Below are positions 51,343-61,462 of a DNA stretch of 64,000 bases, piece after piece. The stretch's first letter is position 1. Every line of letters begins with the position of its first letter. The position numbers and the translations under genes are program-made. Below the pieces are notes generated by a model, which was given only the letters and a program-made list of their open reading frames with translations, was not told where the DNA came from and did no database searches. This stretch comes from Pisolithus tinctorius. Lineage: Eukaryota; Basidiomycota; Agaricomycetes; Boletales; Pisolithaceae. The stretch covers positions 248,001-312,000 of the forward strand of contig JANFAH010000021.1 of NCBI GenBank assembly GCA_024663395.1, written 5' to 3'.

Positions 51343-52927
51343 GTACTTTAGTTAGATTATGCATTGTCTGGGCGGCGTAACCCAGTAATATACTCCTTTC
51401 TGTTTCCTCTTCAGTGTCGTGAATATCTGCAATAGTCCCGGAATGATGGCGACTGCTCAACGTGAGTTGACATGTTAATGGTCGTTTGTAAGTTTACTAT
51501 TGTCTCAGGCTTTATCATATAGAATGGCGGGAAAATGATATACTGGTGTCTGTCTCCCTTTGTGTAGTGTCATGATACTTTCAAGGTTACGAATGTCAGT
51601 AACAGTCTGTTACTGTGTGAACTGGACTTAGCTTGGGGTGGTTTGAAGTAACCTTGCGTGGTGACTTAGACTTTCTGAATCATGTCATGTGACATACCAA
51701 CTCCAACTGTCCGTCATGGCTAAGCTGCAACTCGTCTGTTGTTTTTGTATAATAAAAACTCGTACACACAGGGTGCTGACTAAGCATGTAAAAATGCGTA
51801 CTACGAGGCAAAAACGCAGTAGTCGTAAGTCAGAAAGGAAGCAATAGAAGTAATGCACATAAGCTATATACTGTTCGCAAGGTCTTGTCGAGTAGTACCA
51901 TAATCTGAAAAAGCGAGAAGTAGGACGGCGAAACGGGCGAGCTATTGCGTACGCGCCGGTGAGGTATCACATGGGGGAGGGAGAGGGGAGACCCTCGAGT
52001 GACAACAGCTGGGGGGACCAATACCAAACTATGGCAGATGGTAGGGAACCCGCAGACGTACACCAGAAAAAGGAACCACGCCATTTCGACCACCCAATCC
52101 AGGGCTATACCTAAAGTTGCCTCACCACCCTCTGAATACAAAAACAGGAATATCTCGACGACGGCTGCGCGGAACTGGATGGAAAAGGTATCCCCAGGAA
52201 GGGACAAGCGAGGGGAACAAACCGTCCAAAAAGCGAGAGGAACGGCGGAGAAAGGCATGAGATACGATCTCAAGTCCTCAAAGGTGGGGAGAGGAGAGTC
52301 GCCTGAACGATAACGGCTGGGCAGATCAACACAAAACAATGGGAGATGGCAGGGAACACCTATAAGTGTGCAGAGAAAAGGGAATCGTGCTAACCTGACC
52401 ACTCAGTCACGAGGTATGCACAAAAGCATCACAACAGCACTCCTAACACAAAGACGGTCATATCTCTATAACAACCACACGGAATTGGATGAATGAGGTG
52501 TCCCCAGCGAGGGCTGAGTGAGGAAAACAAACGACCCGAAAGGCGAGAGCAACGGCACAGCAACGTGCGAGATACGACGACGAGACCTCAAGGGCAAGCC
52601 TTCCCACAAATATGCAAAGAGCTCTGGAACTGCTTGGCCTGTCGGGAAAATCCTAGGATCAACAGGAAGCTATCATCATCCTGCAAAAAAGCGAGAGACG
52701 CAGCACGACTTACAGCTTTTATATTTATGGCACACATATAGAGTGCATCACCAGTAATAGTTTTCTTTTGCTGCCTCGTCCACACCAACGCTTCCCCGAC
52801 ATTCCTAATTTGGAATACCGCCGGAATGTCACGTGATATATCGGGGAGTCGTTGAGCTCGGACAGCTCTTGACCGAAACAATCTGCTCGACGAGCACTCG
52901 TCGAGCACTTGGCCGCCCACTAGCCAC
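51343..52927. other. Spacer with tandem repeat, no supported gene
   Basis: A minus-strand frame of 190 codons (52402-51830) spans one repeat copy and has no family resemblance; repeat structure explains its openness better than coding. Confidence 0.45.
51965..52625. repeat. Imperfect 308-bp tandem repeat, two copies plus a partial one
   Basis: Copy one starts near 52009 (CTGGGGGGACCAATACCAAA) and copy two near 52317 (CTGGGCAGATCAACACAAAA). Later landmarks such as GAACTGGATGGA / GAATTGGATGAA and AAAGCGAGAGGAACGGC / AAAGGCGAGAGCAACGGC keep the same spacing. A short partial copy precedes the first. Confidence 0.75.
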
Positions 52928-54183
52928 ATGTTCCCACACTCTGTGGTCTTCAACCCACCTTCCCATACGGTCACTCCAGGCAAGAACCAACCCATCAAGG
53001 AGGATTTCACCGAGAAGTGGAAGAAGTTGTTGGATGAGATCGACCTTTGTGCGGCATCTGCACCTGTCGAGCAGAAGCCCAATGCCGAACTGGAGTACTG
53101 GCTTAGCCGCTGGACGTTGTTTTATGTGAGATATGAGTCCTTTGCAAGGTTCCGCAGCTAACATTTCAACAGGCTAACTTGGAGGAGTTGCTCGAAGAGT
53201 GTCGCCGAGCACAGATTAAGATGCCAGATTTTTCCCCTGGGGACGATTGGAACATCTGCCGCTGCAAGGCCCTTCAACGCCAATTTGAAGGCGTGATTTC
53301 ACATCGTCAGCGAGGGGATCAGTCAGCTAGCGGTGACAATTCCCAACCTGGGCTGTCAAAGACAAGCTCCCACACGCAAAAGAGCAAGAAGAGAGTTGCC
53401 CCTTTGCAAGTAAGTCATAACGTTTAATCAAGACCGTCTGTTTTACCTGTTTACAGAAAGAAGGGGTCACATGTGCTGAGGCTAGTGTTGGCTCAGCCAA
53501 GAACCATGGCGGTGAAACAGGTATTCAAGTATGTACCTTCTCCACTGCCCTGTAGACGCTAATCAGTGCAATTCTGTAGGAAGTTGAAATGGCCAATGAC
53601 CCGTGCATTCAGCCACAGAAAGCGGGTAGGAAGGTGAGTTTGCAACTGCAAATCTCGACAACTAGATTTAACCAGCTTGCAGGTCAAAAATAAGCAACAG
53701 GTTATGAAGGTATCATCCAACAAACGCTTGCGGTCCCCGCCACCACCAGATGCAACACCCCCCGATCCAGCCTCCAAACGGCTCAAGAGCACCACATTTC
53801 CATCCATTTTACCGACCGTGGTAGTCCAGACCTCTTCACCTCAGCCACCACCACTGTCAGCACTGCCTGCGGCCGAGGAGCACAGCTCCATGAAGATTGT
53901 TGGGGGCCCCCCCTCATTTCTAGACGAGCCACCACCGGCCTGCATTTCTTTTCGTTCTGTACCTCTCTCCTCGACTTCTCAAGTGGCCCTGAGCACCACT
54001 GCCACCTCTCGTTTAGCTCGTCTTGCTCAAGTAGAGGCTCGTGTTAGACAAGCCACCAGAGAACTGCTTAGCCTCCAACATCTCACGACAAACATTTTAT
54101 CGTGCCTGGTAGAATTACAGTGGGAATTCGAAGAGATTCAAATGGAACAGGTGAGTGCCTCGATTGGTGCGGAGTGTATGTAG
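52928..54183 (+). CDS. Hypothetical five-exon protein with C-terminal coiled coil
   Basis: Exons 52928-53125, 53173-53409, 53457-53528, 53580-53633 and 53683-54183 form about 354 codons. All introns are GT-AG and in phase 0. The N-terminal part is helical and charged (EDFTEKWKKLLDEIDLC, LEYWLSRWTLFY). It is followed by a basic Ser/Lys region, a Pro-rich middle with KRLRSPPPPDATPPDP, and a C-terminal heptad-like stretch (LARLAQVEARVRQATRELLS). I do not recognise the family. The position beside transposable elements and the short modular exons suggest a repetitive, element-associated gene. A further donor at 54151 could lead to an exon beyond, inside the CpG-poor region. Confidence 0.55.
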
Positions 54184-54915
54184 ATGTGTTCGTATATACT
54201 GCAACATCCCAATTGTCACCGTTGAAATGGTTCATTCTTACCTAATGGACAATGGATGAGAAGTGTTGCGAAAAATCAAATATCAGAGTTTGACACTTGG
54301 CTTCCCTATGTGTGCTCCCAATGATACACTGCAGGATGGATATTGATATCCACACTGGTCTGAAGGCAGTGCTAGAGGAACCAGCAGTCCTCCAAGCTGT
54401 TACAGACAAGTTGCCATCTGCTGGAGATGCTTACTCCCTTTCCTTGTCATCACCCTGCTGCAGATTGCCTCATCCATCCAATCAGATATTTTCCAAAGCC
54501 CCACCTGTTCCCCTCCACACATCTATCCTTACTGTGCAGGCATGAGTCCTAGAACTTTTGACTGGACACCCCAAATGCATCAAAATTAATTTCAGCATCT
54601 CCCTTGATGTCTATTGGGATCAGTACAGGTATGCCAAACCTTCACAAGTATTGGTACCCCTACCCACACACCCTTAGCAGTAGTTTTTGGGCCTTCCCAC
54701 AGTCTTCAGATATATTTACTGTGTATGCAATAATGTACCTAATAGATGCCAATGATCAGGGGGAGGTTCCAGCCAATTCCAGCAATGGTCATGAGGCACC
54801 CTCCCTATCCCTAATGGCAAAGATCAGTGTTGTGGCAAAGGTGAGCCAAGTGTGTTCCATCCCTCTATGGAGGCCCACCTGGCTATCAGGCAAGATTTGC
54901 CATGTAGCCAGGAGG

Positions 54916-55130
54916 GATCTTTGAGTGTTTTCTATCCCTCCCAGGAGGTTTCCCAAGCCTTTTTCTGTGGTTCATCTAACTATGTTCCAACCATCTGTCA
55001 GAGGTGCTAATCAGACTGGGAGGGTTCTTTAAGTATTTTCTATCCTGCCAAGGGGGCTCTGCAAGCCTTTTCCTGGGAGCTCATCTAAGTATATACTGAC
55101 TATCTCCCAGAGGTACCCCTCAAGTTTTGA
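54916..55130. repeat. Two-copy tandem repeat of about 108 bp
   Basis: TTTGAGTGTTTTCTATCC near 54920 and TTTAAGTATTTTCTATCC near 55029 begin two similar units. Each also has AAGCCTTTT..., TCATCTAA... and CAGAGGT... at matching spacing. It lies within the CpG desert. Confidence 0.6.
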
Positions 55131-56167
55131 CTTGTGAACTTTATGTTGCTAAATCACAATGTGTTATGCTGTGCTCACATTTGTTCCCTTTTATAGACTT
55201 TATACCATACTGCTTGTGCCTGTCACTGCCTTCGAGTGACAGTTGTCTTGCCTGCAAGCCACTGTCTACACAGTTGGGCTTGCATTCTGTATGTTTCCTT
55301 TTATGTCATACCCCAGTTTACCCTGTGTTGTACTATAGCTGGACTATGTCCATTTACCCTTCTCTCCATGATCTGCTGGTGGCCCTGATCCATGCAGCCA
55401 CATGATATGTGCACCCCTGGTGCCCATTTACCCCTATATGTCATATATGCAGTTTCCCTTTGTCATGCATTCACCCCTGGCCCCCTCTGCTGTGGAGACT
55501 CAGGTATACATGTAGTCCTGCTGCACAGTGACTCACTATGACTCAGTGGTACCATGGTTGGGACTTGGGTGTATGTTTGAATGTTTTTGAATGTTTGTCC
55601 CACAGTACTGTACATACATATATAAACCCACATATATTGTACTGGGTCCTCATTCGAAATCTACTTTGCAACCATCCTTAGCTCTGCTCACTGTACCCAT
55701 GAGGACTTGACAATATGACTTCAGTTGGCCAAGACTGGTGTCCTGTTGCTAGTGAAGTTAAATAATGCATCACCTCTCATGCTGTCATGTGCTTGCACTT
55801 CACACTTGATTTGTGATGCAATACAAGTTGTTGGCATAACACAATGCATTAATATGTTGTACATGGAAAAGAAGTATATTGCATGATGACTAATACACAA
55901 CATAAGGCAATCTCAAGTCAAGGAAGAAGAGAGTGAATGTAGAAGGTTCAGGATAGATGTGACTCATAAATAGAAAAGGATGTAGATCAAGATACAGACA
56001 TCAATTGAAGATCAGCTATGTAAATATTGCCACCCCACTAGACACAAGATCCTCTGTGGATGCCCAATGGACTACTCACCAGATGACTTTGATGTTGTCA
56101 TATCACCAAGACATGAGGGGGGGGGTGGGTACATGTGGGCAGAATTAGCATCAGGGAGGGTGGCAGT

Positions 56168-56890
56168 TCATCTGGGTGGTGCAGGGTCATGATGAATGTT
56201 ACTGCCAAAATGATAACCTGGCCCATGAGTGACAGTGGTGAGTTGGGCACCATAGTTTGGATGCCCTGCATTGTCAGTGGAGGGGACATGGGAAGCACTG
56301 GGAATTGCATATGAGCCATGGTAGGCCAGATGGGGCAGTGGATATGCTGGATGGTATGGTGCTGCTGGATGGTTGTGCCACCCTCCATGTGGGCTAGCAT
56401 TGTAATCATATGGTGTGCCCAGCATTTGCTATGGTGGCACTCCAGGCCCAGGGAGCCAATCAATGAAACTGTGTTGCTGAGGTGGATGGACAAATAACTC
56501 TTGGCAAGATATAGGATGAGGAGCAGAGTAAGGGTGGGGCAGATGAACTCTGCCTACTGTCAGATCAGAGTGCCCACCATGATCACTTCCCAGGGGACCA
56601 TCAGCTTCCACTTTGGTTATGGGTAAACAACCTTCCTCAGCAGCCAAAAGTCTTGCAGAAACAGTAGACAGACACTTGCTGGATAGTCCCAGGTCATCCA
56701 ACTTGGGAAATGTCCAGTACTGAAGGTTAAATGGTACATTCTCATCACCTGAATGAGTTCCACCCTGCATGACATGAGGTCTTGGGTGCTCTGCTTGACT
56801 TGGCACTGGCAGGTTGACATGGATCACTGGGGGTTCTAAGTGGGATGGCTGTGGAATCAATGAGCCCAATCTAGTGGTGTTGTTGCTCAT
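56168..56890 (-). pseudogene. Hypothetical Pro/His-rich protein with an in-frame TAG
   Basis: Starting MSNNTTRLGSLIPQP, a single minus-strand frame runs for 153 codons to a TAG at 56431-56429. It then continues in the same frame (MLGTPYDYNASPHGGW) for another 86 codons. The sequence is rich in Pro, His and Ser, with FPKLDDLGLSSKCLSTVSAR as the only helical block. It contains no CG dinucleotide at all. I do not recognise the family. It is either one gene broken by one stop or a shorter protein with an open 3' extension. Confidence 0.4.
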
Positions 56891-57249
56891 ACAACAGGAG
56901 AAGAAGTGAAGAAGTCCATGTCTGAGGGGGCAGTTGGTCCATCACCCTGTCCAGTAAAAAGGTCAGTGGCATCATGAGTATCTGAGCTTCCTGCAGCCAG
57001 CATAACTGATTTCAAGGCTAGACAATTGATAGTGATGACTCATTAGTAGTGCACATAATCAAGGTAACTGTATGCACCTCTAAAACTATTGCCTGTGACT
57101 CCAGGAGTATCATGCAAGTGAGCACTATCAGAGGTGCCACCTACAGTTCCAGGAGCATCAGATAAGTTGTTGGAAATGCTGTGTGATATCCCAGAAGTGT
57201 CCAGCAAATGAGTATTACTGCATATAATGGTGTCAGAAGAGGGTTCAAG

Positions 57250-57945
57250 TGTTATGCTTGCGACGAGTGACTTTGTCAAATGGACTAGGCACGAATGTCA
57301 CGAGGAGGATCTATGGGCCGAACTTATCGTAACCCCTATGGTCCAGCTTGTTATTAACGAGTTCCGACAGAGGTTCGTCCTACTGGCGAGTTCTCTTGAG
57401 ATTGTGTCGGAGGAGGAACGAGGAACGAGTTAAAGATGATAGCTAGATTGCAAGAAATCAAAAAACTGGGGATACAGGGTACGGTATGTCTACTTAAATA
57501 CCCCTATGGGGTTTGTACCGTATCAACATCCACAGTTAGTCATAAACAAGTAAACGGTGAAATAGAAATGAGTCAGATGCTGCGGGAACAGCCAAACCGG
57601 CTGTGGACGCAGTCCGCAGCGAGGGGCATCAGCACCGACTATAAGGAAAGCAACATATGGTCAATATAAGTGAGTCAGAAAGACAAGTGGGTCAAGAAGT
57701 AAACATAAACGAAATACATGTCCATCAGCTGTGGGCGCAGCTACGAGTCAGAGTGACAACGATGTCCGCAGCATCAGTTGGTATTGGAAATACCACCACT
57801 GCCAGTGATCCGAAGGCTCTGCATGCCAACAGACCAAGGACGACCACGGCGAGGACAAACGATGCGACGAGGCATGTGACACACATGACTTGGCGGTTTA
57901 GGGGAAAAGGGCGAAAAAGGAAACATGTATAGCGAGAGCGTAACA
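57250..57945 (-). repeat. 3' LTR of the minus-strand chromovirus
   Basis: A 696-bp segment bounded by the inverted pentamers TGTTA (57250) and TAACA (57945). On the minus strand it is preceded directly by a polypurine tract, GAGGGGGGGTGA (57957-57946), as a 3' LTR should be. The partner LTR is outside the window. Confidence 0.75.
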
Positions 57946-57965
57946 TCACCCCCCCTCTAAGGTCC

Positions 57966-59327
57966 TCAGACCCTTGAGGACGAGCGAAGGGCATGGGAAG
58001 CGGACAGAGTGGGAGGGCAGCGGGAGCGAGTGTGTGTGGCGATGGGCGCCGGAGGCGATGGAGAAGGTGGGGAGGTGGACGAGGAAGCAGTAGCAGGAGT
58101 CCAGCGGGAGCCCCGTCTGTTACGGCAGGACCAATGTCCCAGGCAATGGCACTGGTAACAGGCATGTTGGTAAAGGGGATGCCCCTCCAGTAAAGGCTCC
58201 TGTCCTCCGAGATAGTATTGAAGGTTAGATTCAGGGACGGGGACGAAGGGAACCGAAGGGAGAGGGTCAGCAGTGTAGATAGCATTGTGAAAATCCTTTC
58301 CCAAACCTGCCCAGCTGGCATTTTGGAGAAGGGCTTCCCAGGCCGAACCGTTAGTGGCCATCCCTAGATGACGACCGACTTCTTTAAAAATGGTGGCGTT
58401 ATCCAGGAACTCGAGGGGCGGGTTCCACTGGACATCCTGATCTGCGTTAATTTTCATTTCGGGGATCACCGGTTTTTCCTTAGGTTTGATCCGTTCCAGA
58501 AGTCGCGAAGCCATCGGGGCAAGGAACTCTCCGACTTGCCGATCACAAAGGTGATGATAAGCGCCACCGGTGACCGCTTCTAAAACATCCACATATCCCC
58601 TCTCGAGCATGGAGACCATAATGACCTCCGCAAGAGGAGCCGTACCCGAGAGCTGGGAGGTGCGAATCTTGTTGGTAGCCCAGCCTATCATGTCTGCTGC
58701 TCTGTAGATTTCAGACAACAGCCTAAAATACTCAACTTGTTGCAGTGTACACCCATCAATGTTGTCCCCGTCATGGAAGACGTCAAGCGACCTAACAATG
58801 TCCAGGTAGTCACTTGCTGAGATTGGTAGTCTCGGCTCGTCATCCCCAGCAAGGGCGACTGAGGCGAGGAGGTTGAGGGCAGCATTGCGGGAGGAGATTG
58901 GTTCGGGGCGAAGGTTGGCAGAGCCGGAAGCATTGGTGGAACTGGACGAGGGCTTTCCACTATCGGAGTCATGGTGAGGGACTGCTTTACCCTTTCCCTT
59001 TCCTTCTGGCTTACTGTCCCCACCGACGGGGACTCTGGGCTTCGGGATCGGTACTTGGTGGACCGTGAAGGCCTGCTGTGGATGCGGTCGGAGAGGGTGG
59101 GCAACAGGGGTCAGTACCTCCCACTGTGAGACGAGGGACGAGGTGTCCGACTCAGAAACGCAGGTGGCGGCATGCAGGGGAGGGGAGCGACGATAGCAGG
59201 CGATGGGGGGGACGAGTAGGTCGTTCCTGTCGGCTGCAGGGTCGTAAAAGGATTCTCCAAGGAGGTTGGCATAGTCGTTCTCGGTATTGACTGAGCGAGG
59301 GGAGTCCATTAATTTCTGAGGTGACAA
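57966..59327 (-). CDS. Accessory ORF downstream of pol in the chromovirus
   Basis: 453 codons, starting 19 nt inside the end of pol in another frame and ending about 20 nt before the LTR. This is the position occupied by env in other Ty3-related elements, but no signal peptide or membrane helix is seen. A Pro/Ser-rich first third is followed by a helical middle (LNLLASVALAGDDE, LRLLSEIYRAADMIGW-like segments). Near the end is a cysteine cluster, CYQCHCLGHWSC, similar to but not matching the CX2CX4HX4C zinc knuckle. It could be a nucleic-acid-binding factor of the element. I do not recognise the family. Confidence 0.55.
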   Translation of the reverse strand: MSPQKLMDSPRSVNTENDYANLLGESFYDPAADRNDLLVPPIACYRRSPPLHAATCVSESDTSSLVSQWEVLTPVAHPLRPHPQQAFTVHQVPIPKPRVPVGGDSKPEGKGKGKAVPHHDSDSGKPSSSSTNASGSANLRPEPISSRNAALNLLASVALAGDDEPRLPISASDYLDIVRSLDVFHDGDNIDGCTLQQVEYFRLLSEIYRAADMIGWATNKIRTSQLSGTAPLAEVIMVSMLERGYVDVLEAVTGGAYHHLCDRQVGEFLAPMASRLLERIKPKEKPVIPEMKINADQDVQWNPPLEFLDNATIFKEVGRHLGMATNGSAWEALLQNASWAGLGKDFHNAIYTADPLPSVPFVPVPESNLQYYLGGQEPLLEGHPLYQHACYQCHCLGHWSCRNRRGSRWTPATASSSTSPPSPSPPAPIATHTRSRCPPTLSASHALRSSSRV

Positions 59328-61462
59328 GTGAGCTTGTACTGGTCGAGTGCTTCAGACGCATGGTCTTTTATATGTTCCTCGGGTTCCCACGTATTTGACG
59401 AATGAGGGAACCCCTTCCACTTGACCAGATAGCGGTGCTTTCCCCTGCGACCATCAGTTTTATGATTTAATATAGCCTCTACCTCCCATTCGATCTCATC
59501 ATCCACTAACTCGGGTAATGGTGCTGCGGGCGCAGCTCCATATGTTTTGTTTTCGGTATAGGGGAAGATCTGCGAGGCGTGAAACACCGGGTGGACCTTC
59601 CAGGCCAGAGGCAGTTCGAGATGGAACACAACCGGTGACACGACCTGAGTCACCTTGAAAGGCCCGAGACATCGGGGTGCAATCTTGTCGCACTGGTTTT
59701 TGATCCTAAGATGGCCAACATCAAGGAGAACTTGATCTCCGACTTTGGGTGGTTCATAGGTTCCTTTGCTGTGCGAATGCATTACCTCCTGTGCTTTTTT
59801 GTGTGCGATTATTGTGACATCCCAGGAAGACACGAGTCGTTCCAGTCTTTCATCGACAGACAGAACTGGGGTAAGACGTTTCTCTGGATAGGGGGAGGGA
59901 TCATAGCCGAGGATGAGTGAGAATGGGGTCATCTTGTGAACGGAGTGAACTCGGGAATTGTGAGCGAACTTGGCGGAAGGGAGTTTTGAGGCCCACAAGT
60001 TAGGGAACTCGGAACAATAGAGTTGAAGGTACCCTTCTACCTCTTGATTGACGTGTTTGCTTTCTCTGTTAGTTTGTGGGTGATAACCAGTACTCAGCTT
60101 GGTTTTAACCCCTATCGCTTTGTAAAGTTCCTTTGTAAACGAGGAGGCGAACTGCGGTTCGCGATCCGAGATTACTGATTCTGGTACCCCGAATCGGGAA
60201 TAAATGAATTGATGGAAGAGCCGGGCGATGCCGACTGAATCAATTGTTTTATGGCACGGAACGAACAGGGCGGCCTTTGTGAGGCCCTGATCGACAACCG
60301 TGAGAATGGAGTTGTACTTCTGTTCTCCCGATACCAGGAGATCAGTAATGAGATCCATGGATACTTGCTGGAACGGGAAGGTGGTTTTGGGGGTATCGTG
60401 AGGGACCACGGGCGGTGTTGGTGGATGTGTGACGACCTTGGTTGTCTGGCATAGTGGACATCCTGCGACATAGCTTTTTATATCTTTTCCCATGCCTTCC
60501 CACCATACCTCTTTACGCATCTTGGCGAACATTGCCTTCTGTCCAGGGTGTCTGGCGGATTCATGGTCATGATATGATCGCATACGATGTCGACGATCTT
60601 CAGGGGGGATATACAGGCAGGTAGTTTCAAACCTTTTGGTTCTGTCTTCAGCCATAGTGACATTATCTTTCGGTTCCAGACCTGACGAATCTTTTGGCAT
60701 GTCGTTCTTGACGCATTCGTACAGATCTGCGGAAATGGCATAGACCCCTCTGGCTCCTTTGACGGGTTCCCTCGTGGGGCGAGCACTAGAGACCGAACTC
60801 TCCTTTGACTTTTCCTCAAACAGGCAAGAGTAGGGCTTGGGTTTTGAACGAGATAGCCTGGCTGGAAGATGTCCTATTCGTGCGAGACGGTTTATTTTTA
60901 GTTGTTTTTGTAATTTTGTCAACGAAAAAGTGGGTGAAACGAGCTGAACAGTCAGTTTTGAAGGATCCACCCCCTCCGAAAGCCAAAGGTTCTCCGGGAG
61001 AACCATGGCCATAGGGGTGGGCTCCTCCGTGAGGTTTTTACGAGACAAGGTATCAGCCGGAACTTGCAACCGACCAGCTTGCCAGGAGAACTTGATAGGG
61101 TAGGACTGGATAGTAGCAGCCCAATGAGCCTGGCGTGGAGTGAGTTGCTGTGGTTCGCGGTAGTACTCCAGGTTTTTGTGGTCAGTAAAAACGACCGTAG
61201 GTTCAACTGGGGAAAGGAGATATGGGTGGAAAGCCTTGAGCGCGCGAATAACGGCCAACATTTCCAGGTCATAGACTTGGTAGCGTTGTTCAGTGCTGAC
61301 GAGAGACTGCGAAAGATAGGAGCACGGATGCCACTCCCCATCAGACCCTTTTTGAGCAAGCACCGCACTGGTCCCTAGCTTGGAAGCATCGGTGAACAGC
61401 GCTGTGAGGAATCTGCATTCCCTGGACACGTAAGCCCCTATCATTAACCGTTCCATGACTAC
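59309..61462 (-). CDS. Chromovirus pol fragment: RNase H, integrase, chromodomain
   Basis: The open frame runs from the insertion point to a stop at 59309. RNase H is shown by ALFTDASKLGTSAVLAQ, YDLEMLAVIRALKAF and VFTDHKNLEYYR. The integrase zinc domain has the HHCC residues (YHDHESARHPG, CPLCQTTK). The DDE core has MDLITD and ISDREPQF, but the third acidic residue, expected in the QTDGQTER-type motif, is Lys (QTNRESKHVNQ; codon 60058-60056). A chromodomain closes the protein (YLVKWKGFPHSSNTWEPEEH). Reverse transcriptase is missing because the plus-strand element enters at 61463. The integrase should be inactive without its glutamate. Confidence 0.88.
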   Translation of the reverse strand, partial: VVMERLMIGAYVSRECRFLTALFTDASKLGTSAVLAQKGSDGEWHPCSYLSQSLVSTEQRYQVYDLEMLAVIRALKAFHPYLLSPVEPTVVFTDHKNLEYYREPQQLTPRQAHWAATIQSYPIKFSWQAGRLQVPADTLSRKNLTEEPTPMAMVLPENLWLSEGVDPSKLTVQLVSPTFSLTKLQKQLKINRLARIGHLPARLSRSKPKPYSCLFEEKSKESSVSSARPTREPVKGARGVYAISADLYECVKNDMPKDSSGLEPKDNVTMAEDRTKRFETTCLYIPPEDRRHRMRSYHDHESARHPGQKAMFAKMRKEVWWEGMGKDIKSYVAGCPLCQTTKVVTHPPTPPVVPHDTPKTTFPFQQVSMDLITDLLVSGEQKYNSILTVVDQGLTKAALFVPCHKTIDSVGIARLFHQFIYSRFGVPESVISDREPQFASSFTKELYKAIGVKTKLSTGYHPQTNRESKHVNQEVEGYLQLYCSEFPNLWASKLPSAKFAHNSRVHSVHKMTPFSLILGYDPSPYPEKRLTPVLSVDERLERLVSSWDVTIIAHKKAQEVMHSHSKGTYEPPKVGDQVLLDVGHLRIKNQCDKIAPRCLGPFKVTQVVSPVVFHLELPLAWKVHPVFHASQIFPYTENKTYGAAPAAPLPELVDDEIEWEVEAILNHKTDGRRGKHRYLVKWKGFPHSSNTWEPEEHIKDHASEALDQYKLTCHLRN

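Larger units (their letters stand above)
54271..57249. other. CpG desert
   Basis: Only two CG dinucleotides (55233 and 55655) are found in almost 3 kb of DNA of ordinary base composition. Flanking DNA on both sides is rich in CG. TG and CA are abundant. The right edge is the first base of an LTR. Confidence 0.85.
57250..61462 (-). mobile_element. Ty3/gypsy chromovirus, 3' part
   Basis: Reading on the minus strand: RNase H, integrase, chromodomain, an accessory ORF, polypurine tract and 3' LTR. The reverse transcriptase, protease and gag parts lie beyond 61462, displaced by the plus-strand element that interrupts pol. The 5' flank base sequence at 57245-57249 (TCAAG) would be the target duplication if the insertion is intact. 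Confidence 0.85.

Noticed and set aside
51830..52402. 190-codon minus-strand frame, hydrophobic
   Set aside because: Coincides with the 308-bp repeat and is not open in the second copy.
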